Source of the DNA: CAMQRS01 sp964370065
Lineage (GTDB): Bacteria; Bacillota_I; Bacilli_A; Erysipelotrichales; Erysipelotrichaceae
DNA length: 64,000 bases
Assembly: GCA_964370065.1 (NCBI GenBank)
Contig: CAYJGK010000002.1
Span: 1-64,000 of the forward strand
Direction of reading: 5' to 3'
Positions within the stretch are counted from its first letter, which is position 1, and each line of letters begins with the position of its first letter. The notes below the pieces were generated by a model. That model was not told where the DNA came from. It searched no databases and was given only the letters and a program-made list of their open reading frames with translations. A program made the position numbers and the translations under genes. This document shows, in pieces, positions 52,425 to 60,891 of the stretch.

Positions 52425-54533
52425 ATGCATAAGAATAAGGAAATATCGTATACCCAAAATAGAGAATTATCTTGGTTGAAGTTTAATGAAAGAGTATTAG
52501 AAGAAGCTAGTGATCCACAAGTACCCTTACTAGAGCGTTTAAAATTTGTATCTATTTTCACAAGTAATCTAGATGAATTTTTTATGGTACGTGTAGGTAG
52601 TTTACACGATATTGTAAGTTATGGTAGTACGTATCGCGATTCTCGTTCAAATATGACAGCAAAACAGCAGTTGGTTAAAATATATGAGGTAGTTAAACCT
52701 TTATATACAAAAAAGACAATTGTATATGAACAGTTAAAAAAAGAATTAAAAAATTATGATGTCCACGCATTAAATTATAATGAATTAGCAAAAAGTGAAT
52801 TAAAATATATTAAAGAGTATTATAAGACGAATATTAAACCAGTTATTTCACCTCAAATAGTAGATTCTTTACATCCTTTTCCACACATTGAAAGTAAAGA
52901 ATTATGCATCTTTGCATTATTAAAGCACAAAACAAATACATTGTTAGGTATTTTACCAGTACCTAGACACCTACCTGAAGTTGTATTTTTACCTGGTAAT
53001 GAGGTGCGTTTTATTCGTACAGAAAAAATTATATTAGAATATTTTGGGGAAATATTTCATAAGCATGAAGTGCTAGAAAAAAATTGTATTTGTATTACTC
53101 GTAATGCGGATTTAACTGCTAATTTAGAGCACTTTGACCCAGGGGTAGACTTTCGTGAATTAATGAAAGATGTACTTGTTAAACGTCGTAAATTAGCTGT
53201 AGTCCGCTTAGAATGTAATTTTGAGATGAGTGAAAAACTACAGAGCATTATTTGCCATAAATTTAAAATTGATGCTTCCCAAATATATATATCTAGTTGT
53301 GCATTAAAAATGGGTTATGTATTTAATTTACCAAGTAAGATAAGTGTGACACAAAGAAAGCAACTATTATATCCTGATTTTAAACCTGTCCCTACAACAA
53401 GTATTGATTTTAACCAAAGTATAATTAAACAAATTAAACAAAAAGATAAGTTGTTGTTTTATCCATTTGAAAGTATGGAAGGACTTGTACAATTAATTAA
53501 AGAAGCAGCTTATACCCCGAATGTTATTTCTATTAAGATTACCATTTATCGGTTAGCCAAAAAAGCTAAAATAGTTGATTATTTATGCACTGCAGCAGAA
53601 AATGGAAAAGAAGTCAGTGTGGTAATGGAATTAAGAGCTCGTTTCGATGAAAAAAATAATATTGATTATTCCGAAAAGTTAGAAGATGCTGGGTGTCATA
53701 TTATATATGGATTTGATCATCATAAAATACATTCAAAAGTATGTTTAATTACCATGAAAGAAAAAGCAGGGGTGGGTTATATAACTCATGTTGGAACAGG
53801 AAACTTTAATGAAAAAACTTCAGAACTATATACCGATTTTTCATTATTAAGTGCTCATGAAGGAATCGGATTAGATGCAGTAGAGTTATTTAAAAACACA
53901 GCAATCGGGAATGTAGGGGGAGACTATAAGTATTTAATGGTAGCACCATTAAAATTAAAGTCACCAATTATTGATTTAATTGATGAGGAAATAAAAAAAG
54001 GAAAAGATGGAGTTATCATGATTAAGGCAAACTCCTTAACGGATAAGCAAATTATCGATAAATTTAAAGAAGCATCGATGGCAGGAGTACAAGTCAAGTT
54101 AATTATTCGGGGCATTTGTTGTATTTTACCAAATATAATCAATCAAACAGAACAAGTGCAAGTTATGAGCGTAGTAGGAAGGTTTTTAGAACATAGTCGT
54201 GTTTATGCATTTGGAAAAGGGAAAGAACAAAAAATGTATCTATCTTCCGCTGATTTTATGACAAGAAATACAGAAAATAGAATAGAAGTAGCAGCCCTAG
54301 TGTTGGATCAACAAATAAAAGATCAATTAAATGAAATATTGAGCATTATTTGGATGGACAATGTGAAAGGTAGAGTTTTACAGTCTGATGGTACTTATAT
54401 TAAGAAGAATGATCAAGCTATTCATATTGATTCACAAGCTTGTTTCATAGAAATGTATCGGAATAAGGTTCCTCCAGTTGTAGAAACAAATGGCATTTGG
54501 AAAACTATTAAAAAATGGTTTAGAGCTAAGTGA
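52425..54533 (+). CDS. ppk: Polyphosphate kinase PPK1
   Basis: Reversible synthesis of polyphosphate from ATP. The 702-residue length is typical. Domains in order: N-terminal NRELSWLKFNERVLEEA, head domain with SNLDEFFMVRVG, and C1/C2 phospholipase D-like domains with ITIYRLAKKAKIVD, MELRARFDEKNNIDY, the phosphorylated His region FDHHKIHSKVCLI, GTGNFNEKTSELYTDFSL and, in C2, SADFMTRNTENRIEVA. It forms an operon with ppx. The terminator stem starts within the last codons. Confidence 0.96.
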   Translation: MHKNKEISYTQNRELSWLKFNERVLEEASDPQVPLLERLKFVSIFTSNLDEFFMVRVGSLHDIVSYGSTYRDSRSNMTAKQQLVKIYEVVKPLYTKKTIVYEQLKKELKNYDVHALNYNELAKSELKYIKEYYKTNIKPVISPQIVDSLHPFPHIESKELCIFALLKHKTNTLLGILPVPRHLPEVVFLPGNEVRFIRTEKIILEYFGEIFHKHEVLEKNCICITRNADLTANLEHFDPGVDFRELMKDVLVKRRKLAVVRLECNFEMSEKLQSIICHKFKIDASQIYISSCALKMGYVFNLPSKISVTQRKQLLYPDFKPVPTTSIDFNQSIIKQIKQKDKLLFYPFESMEGLVQLIKEAAYTPNVISIKITIYRLAKKAKIVDYLCTAAENGKEVSVVMELRARFDEKNNIDYSEKLEDAGCHIIYGFDHHKIHSKVCLITMKEKAGVGYITHVGTGNFNEKTSELYTDFSLLSAHEGIGLDAVELFKNTAIGNVGGDYKYLMVAPLKLKSPIIDLIDEEIKKGKDGVIMIKANSLTDKQIIDKFKEASMAGVQVKLIIRGICCILPNIINQTEQVQVMSVVGRFLEHSRVYAFGKGKEQKMYLSSADFMTRNTENRIEVAALVLDQQIKDQLNEILSIIWMDNVKGRVLQSDGTYIKKNDQAIHIDSQACFIEMYRNKVPPVVETNGIWKTIKKWFRAK

Positions 54534-54547
54534 TTTAGCTCTTTTTT
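54522..54547 (+). terminator. Terminator of ppx-ppk
   Basis: AGAGCTAA and TTAGCTCT around a short loop, then a T-run. The stop codon lies in the loop. Confidence 0.85.
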
Positions 54548-54573
54548 ATTGTTTTATGAAGAACAGTGTGTTA

Positions 54574-54611
54574 CACTTCCTTTAGTTAACCTTGGTTAAC
54601 TAAAGGAAGTG
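54574..54611. promoter_or_regulatory. Perfect 38-bp palindrome over the ribosome binding site of the ABC operon
   Basis: CACTTCCTTTAGTTAACC (54574-54591) and its exact complement (54594-54611) are separated by TT. The right arm contains AAAGGAAGTG, the only ribosome binding site for the gene at 54620. It may be an operator, or an mRNA hairpin hiding the ribosome binding site, or both. The TTAGTTAACC half-site is reminiscent of DtxR/MntR-type metal boxes. No T-run, so not a terminator. Confidence 0.75.
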
Positions 54612-54619
54612 AGTTATTT

Positions 54620-56341
54620 ATGATAAATAAAAGATTATTAAAAATGGTACCAGATGCCATCCCTCATATAAGAAAGAATGTTTTATTGCAAATAATAGGA
54701 TTGGTCGCTAATGTTGTAGTCATGTGCAGTATGAGTGCTTTGATGACCTTGTTCATTCAACAATCGATTCAAATGAGCCAAACGATATTCTATTTTGGGA
54801 TAGCTTGCCTGGGCGTTATCATTAAAGTGAGTTGTGTATATTTAGCAAGCCAACAAAGTTATCTTGCTTCAAAAACAGTGAAGCCGATATTACGAAGTCA
54901 AATATATAATAAAGTAATGCAATTAGGAAGTCGTTATACGACACAAATCGAATCTTCTAAAGTATTACAAATAGCGGTGGAAGGAGTGGAGCAATTAGAA
55001 ATTTATTTTGGTAGCTTTTTACCACAATTTTTTTATTCGATGATGGCACCTGTTTTATTATTTGTTTTTGTGGCTTTTATAGACTTAAAGATTGCACTTG
55101 TGTTATTTGTTTGCGTGCCATTCATTCCGATTTCAATTGTAATTGTACAAAAAATCGCAAAGAAATTATTAGCTAAATACTGGAATGAATATTTAGAGTT
55201 AGGTGATTCTTTTTTAGAAAATCTACAAGGGTTAAATATTTTAAAAATATATAGTGCAGATGACTATAAACACAAAGCAATGAATAAACAAGCAGAACGC
55301 TTTAGAGTTGTCACAATGAAAGTACTGTCGATGCAATTAAATTCTATTATCATTATGGATCTAATTGCCTATGGTGGTGCAGCATTAGGTATTATCATTG
55401 CCTTGTTATCTTTTCAAGCAGGGAGTATTACCATCTTGGAGATGTTTGTTGTTATGTTGGTGAGTGCGGATTTCTTTTTACCTTTACGTTTATTAGGCAG
55501 TTTTTTCCACGTGGCAATGAATGGTATTGCAGCAAGTAAAAATATGTTTGCATTATTAGATTTAGAGACGGAATGCAAGCAAACAAAAGAGATTGATGAT
55601 TTCAGCATCACATTGCAAAACCTAAGTTTTTCCTATACGGATCAATTAGTATTAGAGGCCATCGATTTAGAAATTAAACCGCACACCTTTGTATCAATTG
55701 TTGGGAAAAGTGGTTGTGGTAAATCCACTATTGCTGGTATCTTAATGGGCATCCATACAGGGTATACAGGAAGCGCAACAATAGGAGCAAACCAAATCTA
55801 TGATATGAAACAAGCAAGTATTTATGAAAAAATAACATGTGTATCTACGAATAGCTATATTTTTAAAGGTACAATTAAAGATAATTTATTGATGGGAAAC
55901 GCACAAGCGAGTACGGAAGAAATGTGGTATGCATTACAACAAGTTAATTTATCTGAATTTGTGAAAAGTGAAGCAGGATTAGATACGATAATACAAGAAA
56001 AAGGAAGTAACTTATCAGGAGGGCAGTGCCAACGTTTAGCCATCGCTAGAGCGTTATTAAAAAACAGTGAGATGTATATTTTTGATGAAGCTACAAGTAA
56101 TATTGATGTAGAAAGTGAAGTTAACATTCTCTCACTAATCAAGCAATTAGCACAAACTAAAACAATTATCTTTATTTCCCATAGATTAGCTAATGTTGTT
56201 GATTCAGATATGATTTATGTACTAAAAGATGGACATATTATCGAAAAAGGAAATCATGGATGTTTACTAAGTAATCAAAATTATTATAGTGAACTATATC
56301 ACACACAGCAAAATCTAGAAAATATGGAGGGAAAAATATAA
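54620..56341 (+). CDS. ABC exporter-type half transporter 1 (CydD-like)
   Basis: A 573-residue protein with six transmembrane helices (to about 310) fused to an ATPase. Walker A is GKSGCGKST, the signature is LSGGQCQRLAIARALL, Walker B is MYIFDEATSNID, and the switch His is in FISHRLANV. The membrane part resembles the CydD group, but no cydAB cytochrome bd genes are nearby. The second half transporter starts in its stop codon (TAATG), so a heterodimer is expected. The iron or nitrosative-stress-related genes downstream hint at a substrate such as heme, siderophore or thiol; this is inference. Confidence 0.87.
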   Translation: MINKRLLKMVPDAIPHIRKNVLLQIIGLVANVVVMCSMSALMTLFIQQSIQMSQTIFYFGIACLGVIIKVSCVYLASQQSYLASKTVKPILRSQIYNKVMQLGSRYTTQIESSKVLQIAVEGVEQLEIYFGSFLPQFFYSMMAPVLLFVFVAFIDLKIALVLFVCVPFIPISIVIVQKIAKKLLAKYWNEYLELGDSFLENLQGLNILKIYSADDYKHKAMNKQAERFRVVTMKVLSMQLNSIIIMDLIAYGGAALGIIIALLSFQAGSITILEMFVVMLVSADFFLPLRLLGSFFHVAMNGIAASKNMFALLDLETECKQTKEIDDFSITLQNLSFSYTDQLVLEAIDLEIKPHTFVSIVGKSGCGKSTIAGILMGIHTGYTGSATIGANQIYDMKQASIYEKITCVSTNSYIFKGTIKDNLLMGNAQASTEEMWYALQQVNLSEFVKSEAGLDTIIQEKGSNLSGGQCQRLAIARALLKNSEMYIFDEATSNIDVESEVNILSLIKQLAQTKTIIFISHRLANVVDSDMIYVLKDGHIIEKGNHGCLLSNQNYYSELYHTQQNLENMEGKI

Positions 56342-57993
56342 TGAGAACAAGAAGTACGATACAAGTTATGTGGCAATTGATGAAACTTGTTAAACCTTTA
56401 TTTTTAGTTATGATGATGGCTGTATTAATGGGCTGTTTAGGATATTTTTGTGCGTCTTTTATTACCGTATTAGGAGGTTATGCTATTGTTGATGTGATCC
56501 AAAACAATAGTGAGTATTTTACTACTTTTATCCTCATTATGGCCTGTATTGCTTTACTACGTGGCGTCTTACATTACATTGAGCAATACTGTAATCACTA
56601 TATTGCATTTACCTTATTAGCATTCATCCGTGATCGTGTATTTTTAGCGTTACGTAAATTAGCACCTGCTAAATTAGAGGGGAAAGATAAAGGAAATTTA
56701 GTTTCTATTATCACATCTGACATTGAATTATTAGAGGTGTTTTATGCACATACGTTATCTCCGATTTGTATTGCTTTATTCACTTCAAGTGCCATTATTT
56801 TATTTGTGGCACAATTTAGTGTGTATTTAGCGTTTATTGTATTGCTTGCCCATGTCTGTGTAGGCATATTAATTCCGATTGTTATTTCTAAGAAAAGCAA
56901 ACCATGTGGAGAACAACAAAGAAGTTATACAGGTCATTTAAATGCAAGCTATTTAGATGGGTTAAGAGGAATCAAAGAAGTTCTACAATTTGATTATGTA
57001 AACAAGCAAAAGCAAAAAGTAGATCGATTATCAAAACAAATGGAACAAGCGAATAAACAACTTAAAAAATATAGTGGGTTAACACACGCGATGACAAGCT
57101 TAGCGATATTAGGGTTTGGGATTGTGATGTTAGGGGTCTCTAGTTATTTATATAGCGAACAAATGATTAGTTTACAAGGTGCAATTGTTTCCCCATTAAT
57201 GTTACTATCATCTTTTGGAGCAGTGAGTGCAATGGCTAATCTTGGAGCGGGGTTAGCCCAAACCATTGCGAGTGGAAATAGAGTGTTAGATTTATTAGAA
57301 GAAGAGCCCATGGTTCATGAAGTAAGTGATGGATGTGATATTAATTTTGAAAATGCACAATTAAATAATATTAGTTTTGCATACGGCGAAGAAGAAATAT
57401 TAAAAGATTACTCACTAATGATAAAGAAAAATGAGATTATTGGAATTCATGGTAAATCAGGTTGTGGAAAATCAACTACATTAAAATTATTGATGCGTTT
57501 TTGGGATGTACAACGTGGGGAAGTCTTAATCTCTAATCAAAACATAAAATCAATGAATACAAAAAATATAAGAAATATCCAAAGTTATGTTACACAAGAA
57601 ACGCATATCTTTCATGACACGATTGCAGAAAACATTAGAGTGGCTAAACTAGATGCTACATTAGAAGAGATACAGCGCGCTGCCAAACAAGCTTCTATCC
57701 ATGAGTTTATTATGTCATTGCCACAAGGTTACAATACGATGATTGGGGAACTAGGGGACACTATTTCAGGTGGAGAAAAACAAAGGATTGGAATTGCAAG
57801 AGCCTTTTTACACGATGCAGAGTTAATCTTATTAGATGAACCAACAAGTAATCTAGATAGTTTAAATGAAGCAGTTATATTAAAGGCATTACAAAATAGT
57901 AAAAATAAAACAATGGTATTAGTTTCACATCGAACTTCTACAATGCGAATAGTCGATACCTTAATTGAAATGAAAACAAGTAGAGAAAGCTAA
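56341..57993 (+). CDS. ABC exporter-type half transporter 2 (CydC-like)
   Basis: The 550-residue partner, again six helices (to about 300) plus ATPase with GKSGCGKST, Q-loop SYVTQETHIF, signature ISGGEKQRIGIARAFL, Walker B LILLDEPTSNLD and VSHRTSTM. Both half transporters have a complete Walker B glutamate, so both ATP sites may be active. It is coupled to the gene before and after by TAATG junctions. Confidence 0.87.
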   Translation: MRTRSTIQVMWQLMKLVKPLFLVMMMAVLMGCLGYFCASFITVLGGYAIVDVIQNNSEYFTTFILIMACIALLRGVLHYIEQYCNHYIAFTLLAFIRDRVFLALRKLAPAKLEGKDKGNLVSIITSDIELLEVFYAHTLSPICIALFTSSAIILFVAQFSVYLAFIVLLAHVCVGILIPIVISKKSKPCGEQQRSYTGHLNASYLDGLRGIKEVLQFDYVNKQKQKVDRLSKQMEQANKQLKKYSGLTHAMTSLAILGFGIVMLGVSSYLYSEQMISLQGAIVSPLMLLSSFGAVSAMANLGAGLAQTIASGNRVLDLLEEEPMVHEVSDGCDINFENAQLNNISFAYGEEEILKDYSLMIKKNEIIGIHGKSGCGKSTTLKLLMRFWDVQRGEVLISNQNIKSMNTKNIRNIQSYVTQETHIFHDTIAENIRVAKLDATLEEIQRAAKQASIHEFIMSLPQGYNTMIGELGDTISGGEKQRIGIARAFLHDAELILLDEPTSNLDSLNEAVILKALQNSKNKTMVLVSHRTSTMRIVDTLIEMKTSRES

Positions 57994-58304
57994 TGCACGG
58001 TGTTGAAAAAGAAAAGAAAATAGTTGCGCTGATGATTGGTTTATACTGCAAGAAAAAACACCAATCAAAGCAATTCTGTAATGATTGTCAAAGTTTATTA
58101 CAATATGCCAATGAAAGGATTGAAAAATGTCCATTTCAAACAACTAAGACTTTTTGTTCAAACTGCAGTGTCCATTGTTATAAAGAAGATAAGCGCAATG
58201 TTATTAAAGAAGTGATGCGATTTGCAGGACCTAGGATGATAGTGTATCATCCTATCCTTGCAATGAAACATTTACTCACTTCTAAAAAGGAGAGGGAAAA
58301 ATAA
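57993..58304 (+). CDS. YgbA-like protein (nitrous oxide-stimulated promoter family)
   Basis: A 103-residue cysteine-rich protein. IVALMIGLYCKKKHQ, FCNDCQSLLQYANERIEKCPFQ, FCSNCSVHCYKEDKRNVIKEVMRFAGPRMIVYHPILAMKHLL match the YgbA family. The seven or so cysteines in CxxC-like pairs suggest metal or iron-sulfur binding. E. coli ygbA is controlled by NsrR and helps recovery from nitric oxide, with links to iron supply. Start and stop are both fused with neighbours (TAATG), so it is part of the ABC operon. Confidence 0.88.
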   Translation: MHGVEKEKKIVALMIGLYCKKKHQSKQFCNDCQSLLQYANERIEKCPFQTTKTFCSNCSVHCYKEDKRNVIKEVMRFAGPRMIVYHPILAMKHLLTSKKEREK

Positions 58305-58678
58305 TGAAAATCAAAAAAGTAATCTATATCAGTGTGGGATGTATAGGATTAGTATTAGGTGCTATTGGGGCTATTATCCCTCTTTTACCTGCTTTTCCTT
58401 TCTTATTAATCGCGGCATTTGGATTTAGTAAAGGAAGTAGTCGTTTAGATGTTTGGTTTAAACAAACAAAATTGTACAAAAATAATTTGGAAGATTATGT
58501 GAATGGCAAAGGAATGACTTTGCAAACAAAATATAAAGTCATCACTTTGGTTACCTTTCTAATGTCGATTGGGTTTATCATGATGCATGCTGTCCCGGTT
58601 GGTCAAATGATTCTGTTTGGCGTTTGGATCTTCCATATTGTTTACTTTATGTACGTTGTGAAAACTAGAAAAACGTAA
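58304..58678 (+). CDS. YbaN/DUF454 family membrane protein
   Basis: A 124-residue membrane protein with about three helices. The family mark is GLVLGAIGAIIPLLPAFPFLLIAAFGFSKGSSRLDVWF at the N-terminus, followed by the YVNGKGMTLQTKYKVIT segment. DUF454 proteins are of unknown function and often lie near iron or heme genes. It is the last gene of the four-gene operon and is joined to the YgbA-like gene by TAATG. I see only a poor terminator after it, before the thrS promoter. Confidence 0.88.
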   Translation: MKIKKVIYISVGCIGLVLGAIGAIIPLLPAFPFLLIAAFGFSKGSSRLDVWFKQTKLYKNNLEDYVNGKGMTLQTKYKVITLVTFLMSIGFIMMHAVPVGQMILFGVWIFHIVYFMYVVKTRKT

Positions 58679-58746
58679 AAATTTCTTTATATAGTATATC
58701 CCTTTCCTGTAAACTAAGGTAAGAAGAGGGTTTTCCTGCATTGTAA

Positions 58747-58775
58747 TTGACATAAAGCGATAAACAGTGTATAAA
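58747..58775 (+). promoter_or_regulatory. Promoter of the T-box/thrS unit
   Basis: TTGACA (58747-58752), 17-bp spacer, TATAAA (58770-58775). Near-consensus; transcription would begin about 58782. Confidence 0.85.
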
Positions 58776-58781
58776 GTATAT

Positions 58782-58996
58782 AGAGACGTTGAAAAGGACA
58801 ATAGATTATAGGATTGATACAGAGAGTAAAGTGGCGCTGAAAACTTTATGAAAAGAATATAATACTTACTCCCTTTGAGTTGGACTTGAAAAAGATACCC
58901 GTTCACACGCGTTAAGTGTAAGAGGTGTACATAGTGTACATAAAATAAGGTGGTACCACGTCAGTCTTCACGTCCTTTGGATGAGGAGACTTTTTA
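58782..58996 (+). ncRNA. T-box riboswitch leader of thrS
   Basis: The T-box core AAGGTGGTACCACG is at 58947-58960. A terminator helix (58962-58996: GTCTTC arm pairing with GGAGAC, then TTTTT) follows. Upstream, stem I shows the AGAGAG bulge and the GTGGCGCTGAAAAC distal loop (58822-58843). ACT at 58864-58866 is a candidate threonine specifier codon. Uncharged tRNA-Thr would pair with specifier and T-box, favour the antiterminator and allow thrS expression. Confidence 0.94.
58962..58996 (+). terminator. T-box-controlled terminator
   Basis: CAGTCTTCACGTCC and GGATGAGGAGAC fold into an imperfect stem followed by TTTTT. It competes with the antiterminator that includes the T-box sequence. Confidence 0.85.
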
Positions 58997-59015
58997 TATT
59001 TTGGAGGAACAAATA

Positions 59016-60749
59016 ATGGTAGATTTTAAAAATGATGAGCAATTAAATACGTTAAATCATTCTTGTGCACATGTATTAGCACAAGCAGTAAAACAGTTAT
59101 ACCCACACGCAAAGTTTTGGGTGGGTCCTGTAGTCAGTGAAGGGTTTTACTATGACATTGACTTAGGTGATGAAGTCATAAAGGATGATGACATTCCTAA
59201 GATTGAAAAACAAATGAAAAAGATTTGCAAGGATGGGAAAAAAATCACTCGTAGAGAGTTAACAAAAGAAGAAGCACTAGAACTATTTAAAGGTGATGAA
59301 TATAAATTGGATTTAATTAGTGGTTTAGAAGAAGGTAGTATTACTACATATGGGCAAGGGGATTTCATTGATTTATGTCGTGGACCACATGTAGAAACAG
59401 TAAAAGCATGTCGTAACTTTAAACTGTTGAAGCATTCGGGGGCGTATTGGAAAGGGGATAAAAACAATAAAGTACTCCAACGTATTTATGGTGTTTGTTT
59501 CCCAACACCAGAAGAGTTGGAACAACATTTATTCTTATTAGAAGAAGCAAAAAAACGTGATCATAAAAAATTAGGCAAAGAATTAGGTTTATTTATGATG
59601 AGCGATTATGCACCAGGTATGCCATTTATGTTACCAAAAGGAATGATGATCCGAAATACTTTAGAAAACTATTGGTATGCGGAACATACAAAAGAAGGAT
59701 ATGAATTCATTAAAACACCATTAATGATGTCAAAAGAATTATGGGAAGTAAGTGGACATTGGGGAAATTATAAAGATAATATGTACACATGTGAAGTGGA
59801 TAATCGCGAATTTGCGATTAAACCAATGAACTGCCCTGGAGCCATGTTAGTATATAAACAAGGATTACATTCATATAAAGACTTACCTATTCGTATGGGA
59901 GAAATTGGACAAGTGCACCGTAATGAAGCGAGTGGGGCATTAAATGGATTATTTAGAGTCCGTACATTTAACCAAGATGATGCACATATCTTTATGCGCC
60001 CAGATCAAGTGGAAAGTGAAGTAGTACGGTTAATGAAATTTATTGACCGCGTGTATACAATGCTAGGATTAACATATAAAGTAGAATTAAGTACACGTCC
60101 TGAAGATAAATACATTGGAGATATTGAAACTTGGGAACAAAGTGAGGCTGCTTTAGCAGCAGCTTGTGTAGCAGCTGGAAAAGAATATAAATTAAACCCA
60201 GGTGATGGAGCATTCTATGGACCTAAATTAGATTTCCATATTTCAGATTCATTAGGAAGAGTATGGCAATGTGGAACTATCCAATTAGATATGAACTTAC
60301 CAGAGCGTTTTGATTTAACATATGTCGATGCAGATAAAAATAAAGTCCGTCCAATTATGTTGCACCGTGTTATCTTTGGATCAGTAGAGCGTTTCATTGG
60401 AATTTTAATTGAACATTTTGGTGGAGCGTTCCCCACTTGGTTAGCACCAGTGCAAGTGAATATTATTCCAGTAAAAAATGAATACCATTTAGCATATTCT
60501 CAAGAATTATTTGATTTAATGCAAGCGAATGGGGTTCGTGTAGAGATGGATGCACGTGATGAAAAGCTAGGGTATCGTATGCGTGAATCACAAATTAAAA
60601 AAGCACCATTTACTTTTGTAATTGGTGATACAGAGCGTGATGAAAAAACGATTAGTTTTAGAAGACATGGTAGCCAAGCAACCACTACACTAAGTCAAGA
60701 AGATTTCATTGCCTTAATTAAAGAAGAAATCGATACAAAAAAACTATAG
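59016..60749 (+). CDS. thrS: Threonyl-tRNA synthetase without a TGS domain
   Basis: Charges tRNA-Thr. The ATG at 59016 follows GGAGGAAC and gives 577 residues, clearly shorter than the usual 640 or so. The N-terminal TGS domain (about 60 residues) is missing, and the protein starts close to the editing domain: NHSCAHVLAQAV (HxxxH) and CRGPHVE. The class II core is complete: NYKDNMYTCEVDNREFAIKPMNCPGAM, motif 2 RMGEIGQVHRNEASGALNGLFRVRTFNQDDAHIF (in part), and motif 3 HRVIFGSVERFIGILIEHF. The C-terminal anticodon domain starts at about 475. No in-frame start can extend it, because the upstream region is the T-box terminator. Confidence 0.95.
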   Translation: MVDFKNDEQLNTLNHSCAHVLAQAVKQLYPHAKFWVGPVVSEGFYYDIDLGDEVIKDDDIPKIEKQMKKICKDGKKITRRELTKEEALELFKGDEYKLDLISGLEEGSITTYGQGDFIDLCRGPHVETVKACRNFKLLKHSGAYWKGDKNNKVLQRIYGVCFPTPEELEQHLFLLEEAKKRDHKKLGKELGLFMMSDYAPGMPFMLPKGMMIRNTLENYWYAEHTKEGYEFIKTPLMMSKELWEVSGHWGNYKDNMYTCEVDNREFAIKPMNCPGAMLVYKQGLHSYKDLPIRMGEIGQVHRNEASGALNGLFRVRTFNQDDAHIFMRPDQVESEVVRLMKFIDRVYTMLGLTYKVELSTRPEDKYIGDIETWEQSEAALAAACVAAGKEYKLNPGDGAFYGPKLDFHISDSLGRVWQCGTIQLDMNLPERFDLTYVDADKNKVRPIMLHRVIFGSVERFIGILIEHFGGAFPTWLAPVQVNIIPVKNEYHLAYSQELFDLMQANGVRVEMDARDEKLGYRMRESQIKKAPFTFVIGDTERDEKTISFRRHGSQATTTLSQEDFIALIKEEIDTKKL

Positions 60750-60757
60750 GAATGACG

Positions 60758-60784
60758 AAGTACCTAATTTATTAGGTACTTTAT
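60758..60784 (+). terminator. Terminator of thrS
   Basis: AAGTACCTAA and TTAGGTACTT form a perfect 10-bp stem around a 4-nt loop, with a short T-tail. Confidence 0.7.
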
Positions 60785-60837
60785 GCAATTTTACAATAGT
60801 ATTTGTGACAAATGTAACACGCTAAGAAGGTTTAAGG

Positions 60838-60846
60838 TGTTATAAT
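60838..60846 (+). promoter_or_regulatory. Extended -10 promoter of the glucosaminidase gene
   Basis: TG-T-TATAAT (60838-60846), 45 nt before the ATG. A TAACAC/GTGTTA inverted repeat overlaps it. Confidence 0.55.
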
Positions 60847-60891
60847 TTAACTGTTTGATTTTTATGAGATAAAAAGATCGTGAGGTTACAT

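Noticed and set aside
54574..54611. Palindrome as terminator of ppx-ppk
   Set aside because: A proper terminator with T-run already lies at 54522-54547, and no T-run follows the palindrome.
54620..57993. CydDC of cytochrome bd assembly
   Set aside because: The ABC pair looks CydDC-like, but no cydA or cydB is in the window and the operon partners are YgbA and DUF454 proteins; kept as a general half-transporter pair.
58679..58740. Terminator after the DUF454 gene (CCCTTTC with GAAGAGGG)
   Set aside because: Pairing is incomplete with bulges, so I do not list it as a feature.
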